Below, piece after piece: positions 1 through 9,125 of a DNA stretch of 64,000 nucleotides (position 1 is its first letter; the number at the start of each line of letters is the position of its first letter). The notes beneath the pieces were generated by a model that was given only the letters and a program-made list of their open reading frames with translations, made no database searches and was not told where the DNA came from. Origin of the DNA: Buttiauxella massiliensis (GTDB lineage: Bacteria > Pseudomonadota > Gammaproteobacteria > Enterobacterales > Enterobacteriaceae); the NCBI RefSeq assembly GCF_902500225.1, contig NZ_LR722663.1, forward strand, positions 1 through 64,000, written 5' to 3'. Both the position numbers and the translations under genes were made by a program.

Positions 1-2
1 TG

Positions 3-92
3 GTCAGGGAGTCGGTAGAAATCTACAATACCCGGCGTCCGCATCTGTCGTTAAAATACAAAACGCCCGATGAAGTTCATCAGGCATTTTAA
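3..92 (+). pseudogene. C-terminal end of an IS3-family transposase (OrfB)
   Basis: The reading frame open from the window edge gives about 29 residues ending in a TAA. They include the run YNTRRPHLSLKYKTPDEVH, the typical C-terminus of the DDE transposase (OrfB) of IS3-family elements, where the N-x-x-R-P-H motif follows the catalytic domain. Only this tail lies inside the window, so it may belong to an intact element that starts to the left. The sequence just after the stop (about 100-122) is probably the terminal inverted repeat. The element ends about 30 bases from the terminator of the rprA gene. Confidence 0.8.
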
Positions 93-122
93 GGCTGAAA
101 AGTGTCAACCTATATCAGGACT
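93..122. repeat. Probable right end (terminal inverted repeat) of the IS3-family element
   Basis: The short stretch after the transposase stop contains a sequence beginning GTGTCAACCTATATCAGGAC. Its position fits the right terminal repeat of an IS3-type element. The matching left end is outside the window, so the exact boundary and any target duplication cannot be checked. Confidence 0.4.
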
Positions 123-150
123 AGTCATTCATCGCGGCTAAGCATGAACC

Positions 151-255
151 AAAAAAAAGCCCATCGTTGAGATGGGCAAAGACTACACACAGCAATTCGT
201 TGTTTCACTCAGGGGATTTCCATGCTTATAAATCAATGTGTTGATTCATAGCCGT
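151..255 (-). ncRNA. rprA: RprA small regulatory RNA
   Basis: Read on the minus strand, this 105-nt stretch matches E. coli RprA closely. It starts ACGGCTATGAATCAACACAT, contains GGAAATCCCCTGAGTGAAAC and the conserved GAATTGCTGTGTGTAGTC, and ends in the hairpin GCCCATC-loop-GATGGGC followed by eight T. RprA is an Hfq-dependent sRNA that opens the rpoS leader and also represses targets such as csgD. As in E. coli it lies near ydiK. The IS3 end sits just downstream and does not touch the transcribed part. Confidence 0.93.
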
Positions 256-304
256 GAAGTAATAGTAGGCATCTCACCCTGGAGCGTCACTCGGATTCGT
301 CTCA
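256..304 (-). promoter_or_regulatory. rprA promoter with RcsB box
   Basis: On the minus strand the -10 element is CTACTATTAC (about 258-267), like the E. coli rprA promoter. Further upstream, TGAGACGAATCCGA (291-304) resembles the RcsB-binding box known at rprA and is centred about 43 bases before the start site. This implies activation by the Rcs envelope-stress phosphorelay. The box call is from motif resemblance only. Confidence 0.7.
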
Positions 305-417
305 ATAGTTAATAGAAAGTAAACGGTTGGGGTCACATTACGGGATGTTTGATGCATCAAGGAGTTCTGGAGAGGGGGCAAGCCTGGTATTGATAAGTAG
401 TGTTAATCAGTTAGGTT

Positions 418-447
418 ATGTTGCTCCTACAGTTGTAGAAGCAACAT
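418..447 (-). terminator. Hairpin downstream of ydiK, probable terminator
   Basis: The arms ATGTTGCTCCTAC and GTAGAAGCAACAT pair with one mismatch around a 4-base loop. The hairpin lies 19 bases past the ydiK stop. No clear T-run follows on the minus strand, so factor-independent termination is uncertain. Confidence 0.45.
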
Positions 448-465
448 TCGTTTTAGGTGGTGTAC

Positions 466-1566
466 TTATTCGTGTTCTTCAAGGACTTCCACGACTTCAT
501 TCGGGTCATCCTGCGGCGCTGGTGCCTCGTGCATCCATACCGAAATCAAACGGTAAGAGACTGCCAGCAGAACCGGCCCGATAAACAGGCCAATCATGCC
601 AAAGGCAATCAACCCACCGATAACGCCAGAAAGAATCAGGATCATCGGCAAGTCCGCACCCATACGAATCAGTACCGGACGAATAAAGTTATCCATCGTG
701 CCGACTACGCAACTCCATACCAGCAGCACCGTGCCCCAGGTGTTATCGCCGGTCCAGTACAACCAGGCAATTGAAGGCACCAGCACCAGCAATGGGCCGA
801 TTTGCACCAGGCAACATAACATCATCACTACGGTTAGCAGTGTCGCATTTGGGATACCGGAGATGGCAAGCCCCACGCCACCTAAAACCGACTGAACCAG
901 TGCGGTGACAACTACACCAAGTGCTACAGCGCGAATCGCTTGCCCTGCAAGTAATACAGCCGCATCACCACGCGTTCCCGCGAGGCGGAATGCAAAGTGG
1001 CGAATCCCATTGCCCAGCGTTTCACCTTTCGCATACAGCAGCACACTAAACAGCAGCATCAGGCCGCAATGCATCAGGAAACTACCTACGTGTATCGCTT
1101 GGCCCAGGAACCAGGTTGTTGTGGTGCCGATATATGGACGCACTTTCGCCATAATGGCACTGCCACCACTCTCGACCAGCGTATTCCAGCCTGCGTAGAG
1201 TTTGTCGCCAATAAGCGGAATGGTATTAAGCCACTCAAACTTCGGTAACTCCATATTGCCTTTGGTAGCCCAATCAATAACCGGGCCGCTGTTATCCACC
1301 AGGCTGTTCACCAACAACGCCACCGGAATAACAAACAACATCAACAGCAATAGCGTCATAACCAGAACGGCGAGTGAGCGTTTTCCCCACAATAATTTCT
1401 GAACTTTGAGCATCAGTGGCCAGGTGGCGAGCACGATTGTACCTGCCCAGGCAAAACCAAGAACAAATGGGCGCACTATCCACAAACAGGCGATGATCAT
1501 CACCGAGATAAACAACACCGACAGCAGGATTTGTAGCAGATCCTTTGGCTGACTCACTTTAACCAT
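466..1566 (-). CDS. ydiK: YdiK, AI-2E family (UPF0118) inner-membrane protein
   Basis: This 366-aa protein matches E. coli YdiK (370 aa) in length, in order of neighbours and in its run of hydrophobic segments. Segments near the N-terminus (about 10-45 and 65-85) are followed by a periplasmic or loop region, then by a cluster of transmembrane helices from about residue 150 to the end. The AI-2E transporter family includes TqsA, which exports autoinducer-2. YdiK itself has no proven substrate. The start has the upstream sequence AAGGGA. The gene is divergent from ydiJ, with an ERIC element between them. Confidence 0.9.
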   Translation of the reverse strand: MVKVSQPKDLLQILLSVLFISVMIIACLWIVRPFVLGFAWAGTIVLATWPLMLKVQKLLWGKRSLAVLVMTLLLLMLFVIPVALLVNSLVDNSGPVIDWATKGNMELPKFEWLNTIPLIGDKLYAGWNTLVESGGSAIMAKVRPYIGTTTTWFLGQAIHVGSFLMHCGLMLLFSVLLYAKGETLGNGIRHFAFRLAGTRGDAAVLLAGQAIRAVALGVVVTALVQSVLGGVGLAISGIPNATLLTVVMMLCCLVQIGPLLVLVPSIAWLYWTGDNTWGTVLLVWSCVVGTMDNFIRPVLIRMGADLPMILILSGVIGGLIAFGMIGLFIGPVLLAVSYRLISVWMHEAPAPQDDPNEVVEVLEEHE

Positions 1567-1708
1567 AGATAAAATCCCTTAATTACTGATAACGGGCAAA
1601 ACGCCACGTTAAAACCGCGAAGCGGATGTGTTAATGATGATGTATTTCCTCGATTTTGGACAGGTACAAAACAGACGGGAATGTCTGAATAAAATGTGTT
1701 AAAAACGA

Positions 1709-1833
1709 ATACCCGTCATAATTCGAGCCGCAGGTGTGTTGACTACACCCGTGCGCCCCAGTCACATAGCAATCTATGCTCCTGGGGACTTACGGCCTTG
1801 TCGCCTTCCCGCAACTCGGATTATTTAGGGTAT
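1709..1833. repeat. ERIC (IRU) element
   Basis: This imperfect palindrome of about 125 bp starts TACCCGTCATAATTCGAG and ends ACTCGGATTATTTAGGGTAT. Its centre holds the ERIC core: GCCCCAGTCACATAGCAATC and ATGCTCCTGGGGACTTAC correspond to the two standard ERIC primer sites. It sits in the ydiK-ydiJ divergent intergenic region, between the two promoters, and if transcribed would fold into a long hairpin. Confidence 0.9.
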
Positions 1834-1897
1834 TAGAATTAATAAACGCAAACGATAACTCACAACTCTTACAACGTCAGGCAGGGTCGGAAAGTCA

Positions 1898-4800
1898 ATG
1901 ATCCCACAAATTTCTCAGGCACCAGGTCTTGTTCAATTGGTGCTCAATTTTTTGCAGGCACTGGAACAACAAGGTTTTACCGGCGATACCGCCACCAGCT
2001 ACGCTGACAGGCTTACTATGGCCACTGACAACAGTATTTATCAGTTGTTGCCAGATGCGGTGTTATTCCCTCGTTCTACGGCAGATGTGGCATTACTTGC
2101 CAGACTGGCCTCTGAAGAACGCTTCAAAACCCTGGTCTTTACACCACGTGGTGGTGGCACCGGCACTAACGGTCAGTCCTTGAATAAAGGCATCGTTGTC
2201 GACATGTCGCGCTACATGAATCGCATCATTGAAATTAACCCCGAGCAGGGTTGGGTGCGGGTCGAAGCGGGCGTGATTAAAGATCAGCTCAACCAATACC
2301 TGAAACCGTACGGTTATTTTTTTGCACCGGAACTTTCCACCAGTAACCGGGCCACGCTCGGCGGGATGATTAATACCGATGCTTCAGGGCAAGGTTCATT
2401 GGTTTACGGTAAAACGTCTGACCACGTTATGGGCGTTCGTGCTGTGTTATTGGGGGGCGATATTCTCGACACACACCCGATGGCGACAATGCTTGCTGAA
2501 GAAATGGGGCGCGATGAAAGCCCAACCGGCAGGATTTATAACACGGTGCTTGAGCGTTGCCGCGAACATCGCCAATTGATTATCGATAAATTTCCGAAAC
2601 TTAACCGCTTCCTGACCGGCTACGATCTGCGCCACGTCTTCAACGACGATCTTTCGCAGTTCGACCTGACACGTATTCTTTGCGGCTCAGAAGGCACACT
2701 GGCGTTTATTACCGAGGCGAAACTGGATATCACGCGTCTGCCGAAAGTGCGCCGCCTGGTGAACATTAAATATGATTCATTCGACTCTGCGCTGCGTAAC
2801 GCGCCGTTTATGGTAGAAGCCCGTGCGCTTTCCGTCGAAACCGTCGATTCAAAAGTCCTCAACCTGGCGCGTGAGGATATCGTCTGGCATTCGGTTAGTG
2901 AATTAATCACCGACGTTCCTGGCAAAGAGATGCTGGGGCTGAATATCGTGGAGTTTGCCGGTGATGACCTCGAGCTCATCGACGGTCAGGTTGCTTCACT
3001 ATGTGAGCGTCTCGAATCGCTGATTTCACAAGGTGAAGGCGGCGTTATCGGTTGGCAGGTTTGTAGCGAACTGGCAGGCATTGAGCGCATTTATAATATG
3101 CGCAAAAAAGCCGTTGGCCTGCTGGGTAACGCGAAAGGGCAGGCGAAACCCATCCCGTTTGCGGAAGATACCTGTGTACCACCGCAACATCTGGCCGATT
3201 ACATCACTGAGTTCCGCGCGTTGCTTGATAGCCATAACCTGAGTTACGGCATGTTCGGCCATGTCGATGCGGGCGTTTTACACGTGCGTCCTGCGTTGGA
3301 TATGACTGACCCGCATCAGGAAGTGTTGATGAAGCGCATTTCTGACGATGTGGTTGCGCTCACCGCGAAATATGGCGGTTTGTTGTGGGGCGAACACGGT
3401 AAAGGTTTCCGTGCCGAATACAGCCCGGCGTTCTTTGGCGAAGCGTTGTATGAAGAGTTACGCCGTATTAAAGCGGCATTCGACCCGAACAACCGCCTGA
3501 ACCCAGGGAAAATCTGCCCGCCGCTTGGCGTGGATGACCCAATGATGCAGGTCGATGCGGTGAAGCGCGGTACTTTCGACAGGCAAATCCCGATTGCGGT
3601 GCGCACCTCATGGCGCGGTGCAATGGAGTGTAACGGTAACGGCTTGTGCTTTAATTTCGATGTGAAAAGCCCGATGTGCCCATCGATGAAAATTACCAGC
3701 AACCGCATTCACTCGCCAAAAGGGCGGGCGACGTTAACACGTGAATGGCTGCGTTTGCTTGCCGATCGTGGCGTTGACCCGGATGCGCTGGAAAAACAGA
3801 TGCCGGAAAAACGTGCCAGCTTGCGTACGCTTATCGAACGTACACGCAATACCTGGCATGCCCGTAAAGGCGAATATGATTTCTCTCATGAAGTGAAAGA
3901 GGCGATGTCGGGTTGTCTGGCCTGCAAAGCGTGTTCAACGCAATGCCCAATTAAAATCGACGTGCCGGAATTCCGCTCTCGCTTCTTGCAGCTCTATCAC
4001 ACTCGCTATCTGCGCCCAATGCGTGACCATTTGGTGGCAACCGTCGAAAGCTACGCACCGTTAATGGCGCGTGCGCCAAAGACCTTCAACTTCTTTATGA
4101 GTCAGCCGTGGGTACGCAGTCTATCTGCCAAACATATCGGTATGATCGATCTCCCAATGCTCTCGACGCCATCATTGCAGCAGCAGTTAGTAGGGCACAC
4201 CTCAGCAAATACCACACTTGAACAGCTTGAGAACTACAGCACTGAGCAGAAAGCTAAAACGGTGCTGGTAGTGCAAGACCCATTCACCAGTTATTACGAT
4301 GCGCAAGTGGTGGCGGATTTTGTGCGCCTGGTGACAAAGCTGGGATACGAGCCGGTAGTTCTGCCATTCTCACCCAACGGCAAAGCGCAACACATCAAAG
4401 GCTTCCTGCAAAAATTCGCTCGCACCGCGCGTAAAACGTCGGACTTCCTCAACCGCATTGCGAAATTGGGAATGCCAATGGTGGGGGTCGACCCGGCTCT
4501 GGTGCTCTGCTATCGCGACGAATATAAGCAGACGCTCGGTGAAGAACGCGGTGATTTCCACGTTCAACTGGTGCATGAATGGTTGCCTGCTGTGTTGGAA
4601 AACCGTGAAATGACAAGCGTTGGTGGTGAGTCGTGGTATCTGTTTGGTCACTGTACCGAAGTCACCGCGCTACCCACTGCGCCAAACCAGTGGGCGGCAA
4701 TATTTGCACGCCTGGGCGCAAAACTTGAAAACGTCAGCGTCGGCTGTTGCGGCATGGCGGGAACCTACGGGCATGAAGTTAAAAACCATGCTAACTCACT

Positions 4801-4954
4801 GGGGATTTACGAGCTTTCGTGGCACCAGGCAATGCAGCGTCTGCCGCGCCAACGCTGCCTGGCAACCGGCTATTCCTGCCGCAGCCAGGTCAAACGTGTG
4901 GAAGGCAACGGTGTTCGCCATCCGCTACAGGCACTACTGGAGATTATGGGATGA
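1898..4954 (+). CDS. ydiJ: YdiJ, FAD-linked oxidoreductase with 4Fe-4S domain (D-2-hydroxyglutarate dehydrogenase type)
   Basis: This 1018-aa protein matches the length of E. coli YdiJ. The N-terminal half is an FAD-binding PCMH/FAD-oxidase-C module: the [13 protein letters not shown] motif lies near residue 83, and the C-terminal part of the oxidase domain has the NPGKICPP motif. A ferredoxin-like segment with [12 protein letters not shown] near residue 670 provides cysteines for a 4Fe-4S cluster. The C-terminal third carries a CCG-type cysteine segment ([13 protein letters not shown]). E. coli YdiJ has been linked to D-2-hydroxyglutarate oxidation. Its ATGA stop/start overlap with menI implies translational coupling. 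Confidence 0.92.
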   Translation: MIPQISQAPGLVQLVLNFLQALEQQGFTGDTATSYADRLTMATDNSIYQLLPDAVLFPRSTADVALLARLASEERFKTLVFTPRGGGTGTNGQSLNKGIVVDMSRYMNRIIEINPEQGWVRVEAGVIKDQLNQYLKPYGYFFAPELSTSNRATLGGMINTDASGQGSLVYGKTSDHVMGVRAVLLGGDILDTHPMATMLAEEMGRDESPTGRIYNTVLERCREHRQLIIDKFPKLNRFLTGYDLRHVFNDDLSQFDLTRILCGSEGTLAFITEAKLDITRLPKVRRLVNIKYDSFDSALRNAPFMVEARALSVETVDSKVLNLAREDIVWHSVSELITDVPGKEMLGLNIVEFAGDDLELIDGQVASLCERLESLISQGEGGVIGWQVCSELAGIERIYNMRKKAVGLLGNAKGQAKPIPFAEDTCVPPQHLADYITEFRALLDSHNLSYGMFGHVDAGVLHVRPALDMTDPHQEVLMKRISDDVVALTAKYGGLLWGEHGKGFRAEYSPAFFGEALYEELRRIKAAFDPNNRLNPGKICPPLGVDDPMMQVDAVKRGTFDRQIPIAVRTSWRGAMECNGNGLCFNFDVKSPMCPSMKITSNRIHSPKGRATLTREWLRLLADRGVDPDALEKQMPEKRASLRTLIERTRNTWHARKGEYDFSHEVKEAMSGCLACKACSTQCPIKIDVPEFRSRFLQLYHTRYLRPMRDHLVATVESYAPLMARAPKTFNFFMSQPWVRSLSAKHIGMIDLPMLSTPSLQQQLVGHTSANTTLEQLENYSTEQKAKTVLVVQDPFTSYYDAQVVADFVRLVTKLGYEPVVLPFSPNGKAQHIKGFLQKFARTARKTSDFLNRIAKLGMPMVGVDPALVLCYRDEYKQTLGEERGDFHVQLVHEWLPAVLENREMTSVGGESWYLFGHCTEVTALPTAPNQWAAIFARLGAKLENVSVGCCGMAGTYGHEVKNHANSLGIYELSWHQAMQRLPRQRCLATGYSCRSQVKRVEGNGVRHPLQALLEIMG

Positions 4955-5361
4955 TCTGGCGGCGTGAAGTAAACCTGGATGCGCTTAATAAAATGGGTGC
5001 CGACAATATGGTGGCGCATGTGGGTATCGTATTTACCCGCATTGGCGATAACGAGCTGGAAGCCACTATGCCGGTTGATAACCGCACTCGCCAGCCGTTT
5101 GGCCTGCTGCACGGCGGTGCGTCGGTGGTGTTAGCTGAAACACTCGGTTCTGTGGCTGGGTACTTGTGTACCGAAGGCGAGCAGAAAATTGTCGGCCTCG
5201 AAGTTAATGCCAACCATCTGCGTTCCGCGCGTGAAGGTATCGTGCGCGGTGTTTGTACTGCAGTGCATGTTGGGCGCAGGCACCAGGTCTGGCAAATCGA
5301 AATCAGCGACGAGCAAGGGCGGCTTTGTTGCACATCAAGGCTGACGACTGCGGTGATTTAG
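4951..5361 (+). CDS. menI: MenI, 1,4-dihydroxy-2-naphthoyl-CoA hydrolase
   Basis: This 136-aa hotdog-fold thioesterase is nearly identical in layout to E. coli MenI (YdiI). It has the signature [19 protein letters not shown], in which the catalytic glutamate sits in the helix after the HGG turn. It hydrolyses DHNA-CoA in menaquinone synthesis. The reading frame is open further upstream, but the start MIWRRE at 4951 fits the family and overlaps the ydiJ stop as ATGA. No other men genes are here, which is also the E. coli arrangement. Confidence 0.93.
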   Translation: MIWRREVNLDALNKMGADNMVAHVGIVFTRIGDNELEATMPVDNRTRQPFGLLHGGASVVLAETLGSVAGYLCTEGEQKIVGLEVNANHLRSAREGIVRGVCTAVHVGRRHQVWQIEISDEQGRLCCTSRLTTAVI

Positions 5362-5411
5362 ATTCCCTCTTCGCAAATTTTTTATTCATTTCATCAATAG
5401 CTAACGAGTTG

Positions 5412-5433
5412 ACGCATATCACTTGATATGCGT
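5412..5433. other. Palindrome upstream of hsdR
   Basis: ACGCATATC-ACTT-GATATGCGT is a perfect 9-bp inverted repeat about 50 bases after menI and about 90 bases before the likely hsdR start. No T-run follows. It could be an operator for the hsd locus or a weak terminator after menI; the sequence does not decide. Confidence 0.4.
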
Positions 5434-5521
5434 TCACTTAACAGTATGATTTCCTTTGCTTCATCCATTTATCTTTCCGTTGCAGCCTATTTTCTTTGCC
5501 CGTCATCAAGGGAGTTGTGCT

Positions 5522-8500
5522 TTGAAAACAATATCTAATACCGGTTCGGCTAATTTCAATTTTCTTGCCGAGCACGATCCCCTTTTTGTGCAAATAGCCT
5601 CTGCGGCGGAAAACATATTTCCCAGTGACCCCAATACCACTTTAATAAAACTACGACAGTTAGGTGAGGCACTAGCGCAGCATATTGCTGCTCTGGCGGG
5701 CATCGAATTTGATGAGCAGGTTTCGCAAGCGGATTTACTTTTCCGCTTACAACGTGAATTAAAGTTTGAGCCGATGGTGAAGGATTTATTCCATACGCTT
5801 CGGATAGAAGGCAACAAAGCAACGCATCAATTCAGAACAAAACATAAAGAAGCGTTGGAAGGATTAAAAATAGCGCGCGCACTGGCTATCTGGTTCCATC
5901 AGTCGTTTGGAAAAGAAGGAACCGCTTTTAAGCCGGGCCCCTTTAACCCGCCCGTTGACCCGAGTTCACAGCTAAGGGATCTACAGGCAGAAATTGACAA
6001 CTTAAAAAACGATCTCAATAAAGCAAACATCCAGTTAGATTCCAGCCAGCAACTTCAGGAACTGCTAGCAAAAGAGAAAGCAGATTATGAAGCGCTGGCT
6101 TATGAGATGGAGAAAGAGTCTAAAACTCACGAAACTGAAGCAAAACAACAAGAAGATCAGTTGTTGCAGCTCCAACTGGAGTACGAAGCAAAACTGAAAG
6201 CGCTGCAGGAGCAATTAGCGGCGAAGGATGAGAAGCAAGCCAGCGAGCAAAAACAGCAGGTTTCGAAGAAGACGCAGCTTGCCAGCAAATATCTATCCCT
6301 CAATGAAGAACTCACCCGACTGCTCATCGATCAAAAACTCACCGAAGCAGGGTGGCCCGCAGACAGCAAAGAGTCGACATGGGCAAAAGGCGATCGTCCA
6401 GAAAAGAATGTGAATAAGGCTATTGCTGAATGGCCCACTGAGTTCAAGGGTAAAAAAGGGCGTGCGGACTACGTTCTGTTCCGTGGCCTGACACCTATGG
6501 CGGTCGTTGAAGCCAAAAAAGAAAACGAAGATGTGGCCGGGAAAATCCCGCAGGCGGAACGTTATAGCAAAGGTTTCAAATTAGAAGCCCCCATGGCCGG
6601 AGCCTGGGAATTGGCAGGACGAAGTGTTGCATGGGCTGATGAATCAGATGGCCACTATCACGTCCCGTTCGTTTATTCCTGCAATGGGCGTCCATACGTA
6701 CCGCAACTGGCTGAATCTTCGGGCACCTGGTTTCGCGATGTGCGCGAACATTCAAACATCCGTCGTGCACTCCAGCAATTCCATACACCAGACGGATTGC
6801 TGGACAAACTAAAGCGCAGCAAAGAAGCCGCGGAGAAAAAACTCCAGCAAGAAGCTTTTGGTTATTTACACCTGCGCGATTACCAGGAAAAAGCGATTTT
6901 AGCAGTCGAAAATACCCTGGCGAAAAACATCCGTACGGCGTTGCTGGCGATGGCAACGGGCACGGGAAAAACACGTACCATTATTGGCCTGATTTACCGC
7001 TTCCTGAAAACCGAACGCTTTAACCGCATTCTTTTTCTGGTAGATCGCACATCGCTTGGAACCCAGGCGACAGACGCTTTTAAAGAAGCGCCCCTGGAAC
7101 AAAACCTGACGCTGGCTAAAACCTACAACATTGCCGAAATGGGCGATATGGCACCGGAAGCGGAAACGCGTGTGCAGGTTGCTACTGTGCAAGCGATGGT
7201 CAGCCGCATATTTGCATCTGATACACCGCCGCCAGTTGATCAGTACGACTGTATTATTGTGGATGAAGCGCACCGTGGTTACACACTCGACCAGGAAATG
7301 ACTGAGGGTGAGTTAGCTACTCGCGATGCCAGCCAGTATCTTTCCAGCTATCGCCGCGTGCTGGACTATTTCGATGCGGTGAAAATCGCCCTGACGGCAA
7401 CGCCTGCGAAGCACACCAGCGAAATTTTTGGTAAACCGATTTACGTCTATTCCTACCGCGAAGCAGTTGCTGATGACTGGCTTATCGACCATGAGCCGCC
7501 GATTCGTTATCAGACACTGTTGACGCAAAATGGCATCCATTTTGATAAAGGCAGTGAAGTTCATGCCATCAATATCCATACCGGTGAAGTGGAAGTGGAT
7601 GAACTGGACGATGAACTGGATTTTGAAGTTGATGCTTTCAACCGAAAAGTGATTAGCGAAAACTTTAACCGCGTTATTTGCCAGGAACTGGTGAAAGAAC
7701 TCGATCCATTTGGTGAAGAGAAAACACTGATTTTCTGTGCGACAGATAAACACGCGGATATGGTGAAACGCCTGTTAGATGAAGCCTTCAGGGAAGAATA
7801 CGATAATTACAACCAGGCCGCGGTCGAGAAAATCACCGGCAAAAGCGACAAAGTCGACACCTTAATCAAACTGTATAAAAACGAACGTTACCCGAACATT
7901 GCTATCACTGTTGATCTGTTAAGTACTGGCATTGACGTACCGAAAATTTGCAACCTGGTGTTTATGCGCCGGGTGAAATCACGCATTTTGTATGAGCAAA
8001 TGATGGGCCGCGCTACACGCCGCAGTGACGACATTGGCAAAACCGTCTTCCGCATTTACGACCCAGTGGATATTTACGAAGCGTTAAATGATGTCAATAC
8101 CATGCAGCCGCTGGTCAAAGACCCAAACATTACGCTCGACCAGTTAGTAGGTGAATTAAGCGATCCTGAAACGCTGGAAAAAGCACTCGAAAACCCAGGC
8201 GATAATAGCGGAGAAACTCAGGCTGACGTGGTGCTCAGTGAGCTTAGCCAAAAACTGATGCGTGTGTTGCGTAAGGCGGAGAAAAAAGCGGAAACCAACC
8301 TCGAGATGAAAGAAAAACTCGATGAGCTGCACGAGCTATGGGGAGTTGAACCGAAACAGTTACACCAACACCTTCACCATATTGGCCCACGCCAGGCGGC
8401 TGAATTCCTGCGCAAACACAGCGGGTTATTAGCGCAACTGGAAGAAGTGAAAGCCATTGCGGGTAGCCTGTATCGCCCGGTGATTTCTGAACATTATGAT

Positions 8501-9046
8501 GAATTGCGTGAACGCAGCCAAAGTTACGGAACCCATACCCGTCCGGAAGACTACCTGGAAAGCTTTGACGAATTCATTCATCAGCAAATCAACCAGTCTG
8601 CGGCATTGTCGGTGGTGGTCAATAAGCCGCGCGATCTGACGCGTGCACAGTTAAAAGAGATCCGCCTGTTGCTGGATAGCGCGGGTTACTCGGAAGTGAA
8701 ACTACAAACCGCCGTGCGCAACCAGAGCAACAAAGATATTGCCGCCAGTATTATCGGCCATATTCGCCGCGCCGCACTGGGTGAACCGCTGGTGGCGTTT
8801 GAACAACGAGTTTTGCAGGCGATGGATAACATCTATGCCAGCCATAGCTGGACAACCCAACAGCGTAAATGGCTGGACAGGTTAGCCAAACAACTGGTGC
8901 ATGAAGTGATCATCGACAAACAATTCATCAACCAAAGCTTCGCTGAACATGGCGGTGCGAAGAAGTTGAACGCAACGTTGTCTGACAAGCTTGACCGCGT
9001 ACTTGATGAGCTAAATGAGGCAATCTGGCCGCAAAAAAGCGCCTGA
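5522..9046 (+). CDS. hsdR: HsdR, type I restriction endonuclease motor subunit (EcoKI-like)
   Basis: The protein is about 1174 aa from a TTG start preceded by AAGGGAG; an ATG frame start at 5456 is possible but has no such site. The N-terminal 150 residues resemble a DUF4145-type domain, followed by a long coiled coil (about 150-270). The nuclease motif runs from GRADYVLF to VVEAKKE near residues 312-330. The SF2 helicase motor has TGTGKT near 478, VDEAH near 579, LTATPAKHT near 625 and MGRATRR near 827. The subunit translocates DNA and cuts it when HsdS-HsdM meet unmethylated sites. Length, gene order (R, then M, then S) and similarity fit the type IA family. The locus separates menI from nudI. 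Confidence 0.93.
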   Translation: MKTISNTGSANFNFLAEHDPLFVQIASAAENIFPSDPNTTLIKLRQLGEALAQHIAALAGIEFDEQVSQADLLFRLQRELKFEPMVKDLFHTLRIEGNKATHQFRTKHKEALEGLKIARALAIWFHQSFGKEGTAFKPGPFNPPVDPSSQLRDLQAEIDNLKNDLNKANIQLDSSQQLQELLAKEKADYEALAYEMEKESKTHETEAKQQEDQLLQLQLEYEAKLKALQEQLAAKDEKQASEQKQQVSKKTQLASKYLSLNEELTRLLIDQKLTEAGWPADSKESTWAKGDRPEKNVNKAIAEWPTEFKGKKGRADYVLFRGLTPMAVVEAKKENEDVAGKIPQAERYSKGFKLEAPMAGAWELAGRSVAWADESDGHYHVPFVYSCNGRPYVPQLAESSGTWFRDVREHSNIRRALQQFHTPDGLLDKLKRSKEAAEKKLQQEAFGYLHLRDYQEKAILAVENTLAKNIRTALLAMATGTGKTRTIIGLIYRFLKTERFNRILFLVDRTSLGTQATDAFKEAPLEQNLTLAKTYNIAEMGDMAPEAETRVQVATVQAMVSRIFASDTPPPVDQYDCIIVDEAHRGYTLDQEMTEGELATRDASQYLSSYRRVLDYFDAVKIALTATPAKHTSEIFGKPIYVYSYREAVADDWLIDHEPPIRYQTLLTQNGIHFDKGSEVHAINIHTGEVEVDELDDELDFEVDAFNRKVISENFNRVICQELVKELDPFGEEKTLIFCATDKHADMVKRLLDEAFREEYDNYNQAAVEKITGKSDKVDTLIKLYKNERYPNIAITVDLLSTGIDVPKICNLVFMRRVKSRILYEQMMGRATRRSDDIGKTVFRIYDPVDIYEALNDVNTMQPLVKDPNITLDQLVGELSDPETLEKALENPGDNSGETQADVVLSELSQKLMRVLRKAEKKAETNLEMKEKLDELHELWGVEPKQLHQHLHHIGPRQAAEFLRKHSGLLAQLEEVKAIAGSLYRPVISEHYDELRERSQSYGTHTRPEDYLESFDEFIHQQINQSAALSVVVNKPRDLTRAQLKEIRLLLDSAGYSEVKLQTAVRNQSNKDIAASIIGHIRRAALGEPLVAFEQRVLQAMDNIYASHSWTTQQRKWLDRLAKQLVHEVIIDKQFINQSFAEHGGAKKLNATLSDKLDRVLDELNEAIWPQKSA

Positions 9047-9084
9047 TTCTGTTAAACTCCCGCCCGAATTTCTTTTCTTAAAAA

Positions 9085-9111
9085 CAGCCTTCTGCACTTT
9101 CCAGAAGGCTG
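9085..9111 (+). promoter_or_regulatory. Perfect hairpin just upstream of hsdM
   Basis: CAGCCTTCTG and CAGAAGGCTG form a perfect 10-bp stem with a 7-base loop in the 79-bp gap between hsdR and hsdM, ending 14 bases before the hsdM start codon. In EcoKI-type loci hsdM and hsdS have their own promoter here. On the minus strand the hairpin is followed by TTTTTAAG, so it could stop antisense transcription. On the plus strand it would sit in the hsdM leader. Confidence 0.55.
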
Positions 9112-9125
9112 ATTCAGGATGAACC

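Noticed and set aside
6576-7753. Several frames antisense to hsdR
   Set aside because: They lie opposite the intact helicase motor motifs and show no protein-like features.
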